From positions 774,501 to 838,500 of the forward strand of contig JAQISU010000036.1 of NCBI GenBank assembly GCA_029339505.1: a stretch of DNA of 64,000 bases, written 5' to 3'. The DNA is from Unio delphinus (Eukaryota; Mollusca; Bivalvia; Unionida; Unionidae). The notes under the pieces were generated by a model. It saw nothing but the letters and a program-made list of their open reading frames with translations, was not told where the DNA came from and did not search any database. Below are positions 38,742 through 50,184 of the stretch, one piece after another. Position 1 is the stretch's first letter, and the number at the start of each line of letters is the position of its first letter. Position numbers and translations under genes: made by a program.

Positions 38742-40101
38742 CTAGAAGCGAAAGTAAAAATGCTAATTATTACCGATTTATGTGAAGAAATGATGCTCCT
38801 GAAGATATTGTTGCTATGTCCTGTTTCGTCTCCAAATTATTGTATCTTTGGAATTAACGTACAAAGAAATAACGAACACTTCCATTAGGTACCGAATGAA
38901 TAATATCAAATAATATCACAACGGGTCTAACTTTAAAATGCACAATATGTGAATATAAAACGAACTTTTGAATACATTTTCAAATCCAAATTTCAAAATT
39001 AAACCTTGCTTTGTAATATTTGTCAACGGCATTATATTTCTTATTCTGCTTTGATAGAAATGTACATATTTTGTTTCTTTGTTCTCTTTTAAATTTTGAT
39101 TGTTTCTAAGATTTCATATAAATTGTTCCTGTTATAGTAAAACAGTGATTTGTTTTCCATTCAAAGTTAAAGTCATATATTATGTCCAACAGGTTTACTT
39201 CCCAATTGTGATCCATCAAAATATATAGCAATTAAACCGCAATGAAACAACATAAACATAAAGCTATTGGCATGGTCCAAATACTCGTTAGATGAATCTC
39301 AAATGAGTTTGACTCAGCTGTGTCAATTAAGAATTACCGCTCCTGATTCAACTTGATAAACAGTAATGATTAAATACTTGCAAAAATATAGTATTAACGA
39401 TGATATTGGTGTAGTAATTATTATACGCAATGTTCTATATGTATTTTAGTGAATTGTAGCAAGATGCAGTTATGGGGACAAATTATTATCTAGCGCATGA
39501 AAGATTGTAAAATCAACTTAATACATTGATACAATAATTTTTTTCTCTGATTTGGCCTTAAAGACTATTTTAATTATGTAGCGTCGGTAAAACATGCAAA
39601 CAAACATGCGTACAATACAGTTCTCTGAATATCATTAATCAATATAATCCACACAAGCAAATCAGAGAAGGAATGAGGGACAATTATTGAAATAATATAA
39701 CTCCTTCAAAATCTATTCATAATAAACACGTATATGTTTTAGAGCTTTGATTCTATGAATTGTATGTGTTTTGATTCAGAAAATAAAGACAGACTATATG
39801 ATTGTTTTGGTAGGTAGTAAACATGAAACGTCATACCCTTCCACGCAATTTGAAGTCTTCATTCAAAAGCGAGGACCACATTGGCTTAAATAGTAACTAA
39901 TTTTGCATTTCCATTGCCGGTAACAAGATAAACTATAATAACAGAAAATTCTTAGGAATTCCAACAAATGTCTGCAAAAATAGTACATATTTACAGATCA
40001 AACACAGTTAGTCATTGTGGACTGGTACTGACAAACAAATACATTGGCATGAGTGAAAACAATATCGACTCTCTTTCTCTGAGTGCAGAAATAAGTAATA
40101 C
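38742..40101. other. Intron, nothing recognised
   Basis: AT-rich sequence with no exon, repeat or RNA gene that I can support. Confidence 0.6.
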
Positions 40102-40270
40102 CCATTGAATTGATCTACGACAATGGCTCGTGGTTGATCCAAACTACTATTGACGACAGTTTTCCGTATAGAGCCGTCAAAACTAAGGACTGCAATGATG
40201 TCATTCCCCGTGTCTGTGTAAAAAAGTAGTCTTGATACAGCATCTACTGCAATTCCATCAGGTACAGCAA
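40102..40270 (-). CDS. Left module exon 2: propeller blade 2
   Basis: 169 bp, phase 1 in, 2 out; acceptor TTTCTTGCAG, donor GG|GTATTAC. It reads VAVPDGIAVDAVSRLLFYTD then TGNDIIAVLSFDGSIRKTVV and SSLDQPRAIVVDQFNG. FYTDTG is the YWTD-type motif. Open; same length as 48641-48809 and 13966-14134. Confidence 0.87.
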
Positions 40271-40871
40271 CTGCAAGAAAGGAAAACCTAAATCTTGAAT
40301 ACAAAATAAAATACGTTACAAAATGCCTGCGTGGGTTCGAGTCTAGAGCTTGGCAAGTGTGAGTATGTAAGAAAGCTTGCCAGTAACTCCTCGTATGGCG
40401 GTGTTTCTTTCCGGAATTTTCCTGGTTCTTCATCTACCATTTATTCTGGCTAAAATGTTAAGCCTATCTTGTACTGAAACATTGCGTTAAACCTACAACA
40501 ACAACCAACACAACTGTACTATAATTATGGCTCTTCCTGATGACTTGAAACAAATATTACAGATTTTTTGACAGCATTTTGTGTGCTTATATTTACTTTT
40601 GATTTCTTTTTTACATGAATCTAGAACATCTCAAAAAGGATACTATTTATAATGGATTAATTTGCCGAAAATATTTGTTACTGGTTGTAGTTTTGAAACT
40701 GCATTTTGACGTATAGGCATCAATTTGCAATATCAGAGGAATTGCAAAATTATTTGAGAACAATTGTTTGGCCAATAACTGAAGGGAAAATGCAGAAAAC
40801 ATCACATCTTTGCACGTTATGAAGTCAGCAATATAAAATTCGTTTTGGAGACACATTCGTTAAAAACTTAC

Positions 40872-41108
40872 CACTGTTAAATGAGAGTATTGTCTTTTGA
40901 CTATGTCCATATATTGAAGCTGATAAAATCTGCCGAAGACCAACATCTGTCCAGTAAATTAAACCCTGAGTTGGGTCATAGTCAATGGCAACCGGGTTCA
41001 TTATATTTCGAACTGGAATAGTGGCAAAGCTGTAGGTATTCATGTCCATGCGGTAAATAATTCTGTTCCTTAACTCAGTAATCAGTAAAAAGTTGTCAGG
41101 CGGGTTGT
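40872..41108 (-). CDS. Left module exon 1: propeller start and blade 1
   Basis: 237 bp, phase 1-1; acceptor TTTTCCTATAG, donor G|GTAAGTT. It reads NPPDNFLLITELRNRIIYRM, then VAIDYDPTQGLIYWTDVGLR, then ILSASIYGHSQ. It has a canonical YWTD and the D-x-D-P motif of LDL-receptor class B repeats. The exon before it in the transcript (44824-44952) ends A|, so the junction codon is Asn. This module follows directly on the EGF of the right module, the usual propeller-EGF-propeller order of LRP proteins. Confidence 0.88.
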
Positions 41109-42182
41109 CTATAGGAAAAACATGCAAACAAATAGATGCATAAATACATATTACCCACAATAGATTAATATATACTTTTTCTCAAACTTAAAATAAATGT
41201 ATGTACTCTTGATTACTTGTATGTTTGGACTGAATGGTTACCATGTGATAAAATTCTTTGTAATTTCGATTTGCTCAATGTATGCCAAATAATTCAATCG
41301 TTAATGCCTGTGTTTCAGAATAAAAGTAAATAAACATTTATCGCTTATGTACAATTTTCTTTATAAGACATTATGCTTTTTAATACAATGTCATAGATCT
41401 GATATTTTGTTCTAATCCAACTAATGAGGTCAAACCAAATTAAGATAAATAACTTATCTTATGGGACAAACTACTGAAAATGTTTTCTACAAAGTCAGAA
41501 ATAGACACGATAGTATCTTCTGAAAGTAGCCATCGTCAGAGTATTTACGTCATGTACACATTCTACTACTTTACAATGCAATGCGTCCATTTACAACAAA
41601 TCGCATAAGATCGCATCTTCTTTATTATAATGACTTTTTGTTCATTACATTAATTTACCATAAATTTAAGCATTTGAATAAATATTACGGCGATTGAAGT
41701 TTCTATTTTACAAATCTAGCGGAAAGTCTTCGTCTTGAGCAATCTCTTCCTACGAAATGTAGAAACAAATAATAGGTTTTATTTGAACATCTGCGCAGAA
41801 ACCAGCAGACGTACCAAGAATATATCAGAAATCTATTCATTTACTTTCACCCAAACTAGATTATTGCCCTAAAGCTAATTTAACTGAGCATTATCCCTCT
41901 CTTAGCTATAATATTCGAATATATAGGTATGCCTAAAAGTTATGCTAAGGTCATATGTCCACTTCGTACTTTCATAATAAATACATGTTCAAAGTTGCTT
42001 TTTAGTTGCAAATGTGAACACATCAGTGCGATTTCTTGATTCTGCTGAAACATCAATTTTAATTATATCCAAGGTATAATAATGAGAAGTAAATATTGAT
42101 AACACTGCAACGTTTAAAGTCATGTTTAGACTTAAGAGACAATTGATCCAGAAAACAAGCAAAGCCTAAACAAATTGCTTAA
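41109..42182. other. Intron left of the solo LTR
   Basis: No exon is recognised. Its last five bases (CTTAA, 42178-42182) are the left target-site duplication of the following element. Confidence 0.6.
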
Positions 42183-42330
42183 TGTTACGATATACCCGAT
42201 ATGGCATAGAGGGTACACCATACTCCTCTAAGTGAGTTGTCCTGTACAGCGAGTCGCACGTGCCGCGCGTATAATGAAGGTTTCGTGCGAATAACTTTTT
42301 ACATGTACAGCATACTACTATATAGGTATA

Positions 42331-42567
42331 GTGCAGGGTCATTTTAAGACGCAGTGGACATTAGAGCAGACCTCTAAATGTTTCATTTGTGGGAAATTAG
42401 AGCCAAAAAGTTGGGTGAGTCAAATGCGTTCTTTTAGGTTAATGTTTCAGTTAAATGTTCAGTTTCGTAATAGCACGTTGGTTTTATTATGTATTGCGTT
42501 AATTCATTTTATTATTTGGAAAACTGTCCATTTTTATATTCAGCTCGCCGGTCGAGTGAATAGATGA
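42331..42567 (+). other. Open frame inside the LTR (probably not a gene)
   Basis: A 78-codon plus-strand frame with CFICGK near residue 17 and a consensus donor (TTGG|GTGAGT) at about 42414. In an LTR this could be a leader exon with splice donor. No domain is recognised and it may be chance. Confidence 0.2.
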
Positions 42568-42654
42568 GTATTCAAGACCAATGTTAAACGGTGGAGTGGA
42601 GACGGACAATGAACTACAGTCGCACCGGAGGGAAGTGCAATGTTAACGTCCGTA

Positions 42655-42905
42655 GTTTTGTTTTATTGATTACTTTATGTAAAACACGAATAGCGTGTTT
42701 ATAGTCAATTAAACCCTATGTTTGCTTTATTGACTATTTATGTAAAACACGAATAGCGTGTTTAGTCAATTGAATGGTATTGTTTGGTTTTATTGATTAC
42801 TTTTTGTGTGTGACACGAATAGCGTGTTTATAGTCAATTGAACCCTATGATTTGATTTACTGACTATGTTGTGTGAGATACGAATATCGTGTCAGTAGTC
42901 AATGT
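42655..42905. repeat. Four tandem ~65-bp hairpin repeats in the LTR
   Basis: Four copies centred near 42690, 42753, 42819 and 42884. Each carries an inverted repeat (AAACACG AATAG CGTGTTT) nested in an outer dyad (ATTGACTA ... TAGTCAAT; perfect in copy 2). Copy 4 has paired changes on both sides: GATACG AATAT CGTGTC. Confidence 0.85.
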
Positions 42906-42924
42906 AATGCTACGTTTTGGATAT

Positions 42925-43550
42925 TGGATATAGATATATAGTACAGTAGTGTATGACTATAGATATATAGTACAGTAGTGTATGACTATAGATATATAGT
43001 ACAGTAGTGTATGACTATAGATATATAGTACAGTAGTGTATGACTATAGATATATAGTACAGTAGTGTATGACTATAGATATATAGTACAGTAGTGTATG
43101 ACTATAGATATATAGTACAGTAGTGTATGACTATAGATATATAGTACAGTAGTGTATGACTATAGATATATAGTACAGTAGTGTATGACTATAGATATAT
43201 AGTACAGTAGTGTATGACTATAGATATATAGTACAGTAGTGTATGACTATAGATATATAGTACAGTAGTGTATGACTATAGATATATAGTACAGTAGTGT
43301 ATGACTATAGATATATAGTACAGTAGTGTATGACTATAGATATATAGTACAGTAGTGTATGACTATAGATATATAGTACAGTAGTGTATGACTACAGAGA
43401 TATATAGTACAGTAGTGGATGACTACAGAGATATATAGTACAGTAGTGGATGACTACAGAGATATATAGTACAGTAGTGGATGACTACAGATATATAGTA
43501 CAGTAGTGGATGACTACAGATATATAGTACAGTAGTGGATGACTAGTCAT
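42925..43550. repeat. 29-bp minisatellite, about 21 copies
   Basis: The unit is TATAGATATATAGTACAGTA plus GTGTATGAC. Copies from about 42925 to 43390 are almost identical. The last five or six differ in concert (CTACAGA..., GTGGAT) and several are 31 bp through an extra GA. It lies inside the probable solo LTR. Confidence 0.95.
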
Positions 43551-43867
43551 ATAGTAGGGTAGTAGATTCATTTGTGTATTGTGTGCTCATTATATATATA
43601 TATACCTATCATGTTGATTTTTTTTAATATAAGTTTTATTTAACCGAACGTGTTTGTTATTTCTTTAAAACCCTACCTATTCTCAAAGGGTCGGCTCGAC
43701 AACGTTACACTTAATATGAATCGTTATGATCACTTGAAAGATATAAACTATTATGAAAAAAATGTACGTTGCCTATTGCAATCATGGAATCATGTTAACA
43801 AATTGTAAATAACGCAGATAAATAATTTAAAAAATCCGACCTTATATTTAAGTACCATATGACAACC

Positions 43868-44515
43868 GGCAAAGAATATTATTTAACATATTTAACTGTT
43901 GTTCATTGCAAAGATTGCATGGAATGTAGTTGTCAACGAAGGGTGTCATAACTATCTGAGGGGTGGCATAACTAACTAAAGGGTGGCATAACTAACCGAT
44001 GAATAATTATATAATTATTTGGCAATACTTTTGAGCGTTTGTTTATACAAAAGAACAAAATCAAAAGTGACAATCTATCAATGCAGGTAAAAATGTAAGT
44101 GCACTGGGCTGTTCAATCAAAAACTCAACTTTCTCTTCTGGGCCTCGTATTCAATCTGTAAGACATTGATTAATAGTGGATACTATTCTTATAAAATCAT
44201 TTCTGTCTCTCTGTATACAAATACAATATTAGTATATTCATTTTGTTTCAACAAACGATTAATTTACATAATTCCATTTTGTTCTTCGATGATAATTTAC
44301 ACACGGTTTAATCTAAGAAGATAATGGACGAGTATTCATGCATTATCAGTGGATATTTCTTGTTTCAGTATGTGTCGCAAACATTAGCATTCTTTAATGA
44401 AAATACAAAGAATACATCATCAGTATGAATACCACACTACTGCTGAACTTTTAGTTTGTCATATTTCATGTTTAGCTTTCTTATCTTACGCAAGAAGTGA
44501 TGTTTCGACCGTGGT
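43868..44515. repeat. Paralogue of the satellite edge, with a single satellite monomer
   Basis: It begins with about one satellite monomer (CAAAGAATATTATTTAACAT, then ATTTAACTG, 43871-43912) fused to the same unique sequence as at 13.15 kb (GAAGGGTGTCATA). A short GGTGGCATAACTAA-type direct repeat follows at about 43950-43995. Similarity to 13149-13680 ends near 44515. Confidence 0.85.
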
Positions 44516-44823
44516 TTCAGTGAATTTGATTTAAATAAGTTAGCAAACGATGAAACTTAGACTCAAGGTAAAAAGTGAAATAATTGCAGATTCTCACAGA
44601 AGTTGGAACTGTTATATGTAACAACAAAACAAGTAGGCGTCGCTGACACAGATACTAAGGAATTAACTAATTATGAACTCGAAGTGATTAAATTATAATT
44701 AAAAAAGTACTAGAAATCTATAACTACTTTATGAAGAATACACAATATAAAGCCAACAAACCTATAAGTAAATCAAAGAACAATTATTAGAACAGCAAAA
44801 CAAAACAACAGGATATGACTTAC

Positions 44824-44952
44824 TGGTTTTACAGGTTTGACCATCGGCTTGGAGAGTCATGCCATCTGGGCAGGCACACTGTTTGCTACCACCGCGTTGC
44901 GGAAAACAAAAGTGGCTACACCCACCTCTTCCGTTGGAACACCCGTTGATTC
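44824..44952 (-). CDS. Right module exon 6: EGF following the propeller
   Basis: 129 bp, phase 1-1; acceptor TTTTATAG, donor A|GTAAGTC. It reads INGCSNGRGGCSHFCFPQRG then KQCACPDGMTLQADGQTCKT. Six cysteines in the LRP propeller-EGF pattern. Paralogue of 32544-32672; intact. Confidence 0.88.
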
Positions 44953-45835
44953 CTATAAAATAATTCATATTATCTGTTGAAACGATTACTCGTATAATTA
45001 TTGTTAAAGATACATATTTCGTTTTAAAACTATTCCATACAATTTAATACATTCGACGACATTTAATGATTGCATGAAGTATTCTTACGACAAACTTGAT
45101 AAGAGCAAAGAAAGTAATCACAGTAAGGTTCAGCAGAATGCGATAACTAGAGGAGATTCCTTATGTGCCTTTAAAAACGATTACATACAATATTAATGTT
45201 AATTTGGTCAGTGTTTATTATTATGATAACATCTGTATTTGACCAAAATAAACATAAATGTTTAAGGCTGATCAGTCACCTTTGTAGTTTCTCAGGAACA
45301 ATCAATCGAATGGTTATTCGTTTGTTTTCTAATCAAGTCCACAACATGTCAAGTAGTTTTGTATGCATCAGTATATTTTGATAAAGATATAATAAAAATG
45401 TAATTAGTTCTTGTTTTAAATACAAGGTTCCAAAATGTTCACGTGTTTACCAATTATATTTTTGAATGAATGACATGAATCCGTACGACTGAAATACTAA
45501 GCACATGTCCAGGAAAAAGTCACTTAATAAAATTGCGATAAATGCTTCCGTAATCAAATACTTAGATTAGCATCTAAAGTCAAAAACTACTTAAAAATTT
45601 ATTTATTAATCTTTCAAATTCCTTTACATTTAAACATTTTGATTTGGGTGTTTAAAACAATTTCAAACAACATCATTCAATGATTGTCAAAGATGTTTCT
45701 TAAATTGGAGTAGATATCGACAATTAATTCAAAGACGTACTGAATTTCGGAATTCATTAACTCCACAAATCTAAATCTTCCACATGTTTTACAATATTAA
45801 TCAATATTTAATCATTAATAATTGAATACAACTAC
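44953..45835. other. Intron, nothing recognised
   Basis: AT-rich, no exon or repeat of note. The frame at 45196-45381 shows no domain. Confidence 0.6.
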
Positions 45836-45945
45836 CTTGGATTCCAGTCCCATTTGTGTGCGCACGTATGCCATTTAACCGTCCAAATACGGAAGGACCA
45901 ATGGGTGACTGTTCACTTCCATTTGTTCTAATTCTCATTACAAAT
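45836..45945 (-). CDS. Right module exon 5: propeller strand
   Basis: 110 bp, phase 2 in, 1 out; acceptor ACATTTTAG, donor G|GTAGTTG. It reads FVMRIRTNGSEQSPIGPS then FGRLNGIRAHTNGTGIQ. The junction with the exon before gives EQR-FVMRIRTNG, completing the fifth blade (YYTDWEQRFVMR). Open, same length as its paralogue. Confidence 0.82.
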
Positions 45946-47044
45946 CTAAAATGTATGTAGTATCATACCATGAAATATAATTTAAAATGGCAGTGATGAC
46001 AATGACCAAACGTTTGTTACTTATTAAAACTAATACAGCATGTTCTATATGTGACACTGTTCGTCCTTTTCATGGCATAACTCATGCATATATAATGATA
46101 GCCGGAAAATAGAAAATAAATGTTCGGTCCTCGACATGTAAAATGTACTTGTCTGTCTATGTTGATCTAGCATCCGAGATACTCAGACTATCAATGATGT
46201 GATTTTAATAGTATAGCTTTATTCGTATAAACACGTGTGCATGCCGTTAGTGGGCTTAATAAACGATTATGACTATATACCAGCGACTAGATGTCACGCA
46301 GCAGTGATGTCCAGGTGACTTATTTACAATGAGAGAATGAGAGATAGATTGAGGGTGGGGGCAGATTATAGTTTTGTTTGCTCCAATGTAATTTATACTT
46401 CCAAAACTATTTTGGCACTGATTTACGCAAAATTGGTTCCTAAGTTTAACTTACAGTAACTGCTAACCGTATTCGACTGTTATACCTGTTAACTTAGGGT
46501 TCCTGCATATCTGAAACGATATACACTTATATTTGAAATAATCTTCCGAAATTACCGACATTCAACACAATCATTTGTAGAAAAGGTGTTGTTTTGTTGT
46601 TGTTTTTTTCTTGGGGGAGGGGGATTGTCAGAAGATTAGCGCATCTGGTTCTCTTGCTAGATGCCAAAATATACATTGAGATATTTACACAACGCACCTC
46701 CCGGAAAAGGAACTAATGAACGCAACGTTTTGGCTCCGTGACTATACATAGAAAAATATTAGAATGTATTTTAAAAATTCTCGCTTGTATGCGAGAAAAT
46801 TGATTATGTTATTTTCTCGAATAAATTGTTGCTGAATCCTACAAGAATGTTCGATTTCCAGCCGTTTCAGCTTGATTCGGATATCGTTAAAATCAGAAAG
46901 TAAGACACATATATGAAAAATGTAATCATTTAATGTGAGATTGTGGCTAATTTAATATACTTGAACTAAGTTATCGTTGTGTAAAAGCTCTAATAGTGAG
47001 TGCATCATCCAATTGTTTGGAGAAAAGAAACACATTTAACATGC
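45946..47044. other. Intron, nothing recognised
   Basis: No exon is seen. It contains a G-rich/T-rich patch at 46590-46625 without an assigned role. Confidence 0.6.
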
Positions 47045-47204
47045 CTTTGTTCCCAGTCTGTATAATAGAGGTAGTTTTGATGCAAGGTAATTCCAAAGAA
47101 ATGCGCCGGTTGCTGAGCTTGGTAAATAACCTGACGTTGCGAACCATCCACGTTGGCTCGCTCTATCTTTTCAGTGCCCGCATCACACCAAAATATAACT
47201 CCCG
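47045..47204 (-). CDS. Right module exon 4: propeller blades 4-5, GC donor
   Basis: 160 bp, phase 1 in, 2 out; acceptor CTTTTTGCAG. It reads AGVIFWCDAGTEKIERANVD then FFGITLHQNYLYYTDWEQ. FWCD and YYTDW are the class B motifs. The donor is AAAG|GCATGT, a GC where GT is expected. The paralogue at 35256-35415 has GT at the aligned place, and using this GC keeps the right frame and length, so a GC-AG intron is likely. Confidence 0.83.
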
Positions 47205-47732
47205 CTGCAAAAAGTATCATTTTCAAATCATCTGGGTTTTCGGGTTATTTTTACTAGATATGTTTTGTTTTTTTTTAAATATTGAAGGTTATTATTTGCA
47301 AATTATATCAAATAAAAAGAAATTATATTTCAACCGTCATTTATTCTGAGCATCAAATTTCAATACAGCTTGGCATGATGGATGAAATGCTTGGATTGTT
47401 TCTTCCAATTGCCGAAACAATTACGCCTGTGTTTAATTTAAATGTTATTCAGAATTTATGTTATTTTTCAAAGGAAATATTATCTTTAAAAAAGCAACCA
47501 CACAATTCCATTTGATACGGACATTAATATATCATCTGTGTGTTTTAACCGAATATTGTTTGCAAGCGTTCACTCCAGCAATTTTAATATTTCATATAAG
47601 AAAGTATTTCAAGCCTGTAATTATGGAATATTTCTCAACAGTTTAAAATATTTCACAACATTGTACGAAATATATCTAACGTTACTAATAACACTTATTT
47701 TAAAATGAGAAGAGACAATATAAATCACCAAC

Positions 47733-47860
47733 CTTGAATGTCTGCAACAAGGCCATTTGGCCACATAAGCCCTGTATTTACAAGCTCTTGTCGGTTAGTG
47801 CCATCGTAGTTGGCCTTCTCAATCTTAGGAATGTTTCCCCAATCAGTCCAATAGATGGTA
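47733..47860 (-). CDS. Right module exon 3: propeller blade 3
   Basis: 128 bp, phase 2 in, 1 out; acceptor CGTCGTTTCAG, donor G|GTTGGTG. It reads [20 protein letters not shown] then [20 protein letters not shown]. It is a textbook YWTD blade, fully open, and the reference for recognising the TAG in 38614-38741. Confidence 0.9.
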
Positions 47861-48640
47861 CTGAAACGACGATATAGATATGCAAAAGACACTTTAAGCA
47901 TCTATGTCATTTGCTATATTTAGAATTTCGTCTAAACATTGAGTACTCTCACTACACGACGTTTAACTTCTACTTTAGGTTTAAAATTAGAGCTTGATTT
48001 TGTTAATATGGTAACAATGGAAAGTATAAACAATGGATTCGTGCTAAATATATTGCCATTCAACAGTGTACATGTGTTGATTCATTTGTTCCTTTGCCTA
48101 ATGTATACTTTACATGATTCTTGTTAAGTTACAATGACAACAACACGTCGATAAATGACACATTTAAATAATTAATTTAAATAATTAATTGTAGGTTTAT
48201 AAACTATACAACCAAAGAAGTGTCAAGAAAAATTTAAATACCTGGAGATGTTAAAGTATCAAGAATTAAAACGTTCGGTTGCTCATATGTCATACCTATA
48301 CGTAAGCGTTGATACTCAATATAAAATATAGCAAGCACTGCATAATAATTGATTTCATAAGTTATTCCCGTTACATGTATCAGTCATTGTTAAAACTCTG
48401 TTGTAAATGTAAGTATCCTGCCCAACCGTCAGAGTGGTGTCCGTGAAATAGACAGATATACAGACAGACAGACAGACAGACAGAGACACATACACAGACA
48501 GACACAAACAGACAGAGTTTTATTCCAAGTCATTTCCCAAGATATAAAATTTGTACTTCGCACAAAATAAAAATCCAGCGCTCGTAGGGTACAATGACAA
48601 CGACCAGTTTATGTGTTTTCGAAAGTAAATAAGATTGTAC
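47861..48640. other. Intron with (GACA)n tract at 48458-48515
   Basis: No exon. The GACA/CAGA microsatellite near its right end marks where similarity to copy A (13.85 kb) starts. The frame at 47939-48127 shows no domain. Confidence 0.7.
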
Positions 48641-48809
48641 CCAGTTACTGGATCTGCTATAATCGCTCGTGGTTCATATAAGCTGCTGTTGATAATTGTT
48701 TTCTGTATAGATCCGTCAAAAGTGAGAGCGGCGATAATGTTATTCCCTGTGTCTGTGTAAAACAGGAGTCTTGACAGGGCATCTACTGCAATTCCATCCG
48801 TTACACCCA
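48641..48809 (-). CDS. Right module exon 2: propeller blade 2
   Basis: 169 bp, phase 1 in, 2 out; acceptor TTTATTCAG, donor GG|GTACAAT. It reads GVTDGIAVDALSRLLFYTDT then GNNIIAALTFDGSIQK and YEPRAIIADPVTG. It is near-identical to the copy A exon at 13966-14134. Open. Confidence 0.88.
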
Positions 48810-48952
48810 CTGAATAAAATGAACATAATCACCAATTTGAAATAAATAATACGATAGTGGGATTTGGCATTACATGGAAAGTTAAGACCAAACCAGGAAT
48901 AAAAGAAAACAAAATATTTTCAAAGCAAAAGATCAATCGTACTTAAATGTGC

Positions 48953-49646
<694 letters not shown>

Positions 49647-49947
49647 ATCGGGTATTTGTTTCCCTCATTCTTGATAATATACCATAACGTAAAACAACGT
49701 GATGCATGGAATATCGAATAAAGAAGGATAACACGTGTATTTCTTCTGTCAAAATCCACAGTAATTTGTGAATATTTAAGTTTTTTTCCAGTTAAATATG
49801 AATTCCATAAAAGGGACAAACTCTTTAATTCTTACAGACGAACAAACAGTGTTACTATGTAATTGACAAATCAAATTACCAATGTATCAATGTACTAATT
49901 TTCCGGAAAATACGGTTATACTTGCGAAGTTAAAATGAAACACATAC

Positions 49948-50184
49948 GGGTACTTAATGTCCGTATCGTAGTCTGATTATTTCCAGTAAGTGATGCTGAA
50001 AATATCTGACGAAGTCCTATATCTGTCCACATGATAACGCCGTTTATTGGGTCGTAGTCCATGGCAACTTGGTTGGATATATTTTGAAGTGGCAAGCTGG
50101 CAAAGTTGTGGTTGCTTATTTCCATACGATAAATCGTAGCATTGTACGGGTCCTCAAAAACTAGAAAGTTGTTTGGAATGATGC
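49948..50184 (-). CDS. Right module exon 1: propeller start and blade 1
   Basis: 237 bp, phase 1-1; acceptor TTTCGACAG, donor C|GTATGTG. It reads IIPNNFLVFEDPYNATIYRM, then VAMDYDPINGVIMWTDIGLR, then IFSASLTGNNQ. MWTD replaces YWTD. Open; paralogue of 14541-14777 (stop) and 40872-41108. Phase 1 at the 5' side fits the phase-1 leader exon at 58404-58470, which suggests that this may be the first propeller of the protein. Confidence 0.85.

Larger units (their letters stand above)
42183..43709 (+). mobile_element. Probable solo LTR (1527 bp) with CTTAA target duplication
   Basis: The element starts TGTTACG and ends AACGTTACA, with TG...CA ends, and is flanked by a perfect 5-bp direct duplication CTTAA at 42178-42182 and 43710-43714. 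A 5-bp duplication with TG/CA ends is standard for LTR retrotransposons of the Ty3/gypsy and related types. No internal gag/pol-type region or second LTR is seen, so it is read as a solo LTR. Inside are a TATA-like stretch (ACTATATAGG, about 42317), four hairpin repeats, and a 29-bp minisatellite. It lies in an intron of the minus-strand gene. Terminal identity is not perfect (TGTTACG against an expected TGTAACG). Confidence 0.7.

Noticed and set aside
47339..47646. Plus-strand frames beside the 160-bp exon (46996-47646)
   Set aside because: They are antisense to or beside the YWTD exon, with no domain and no splice support.
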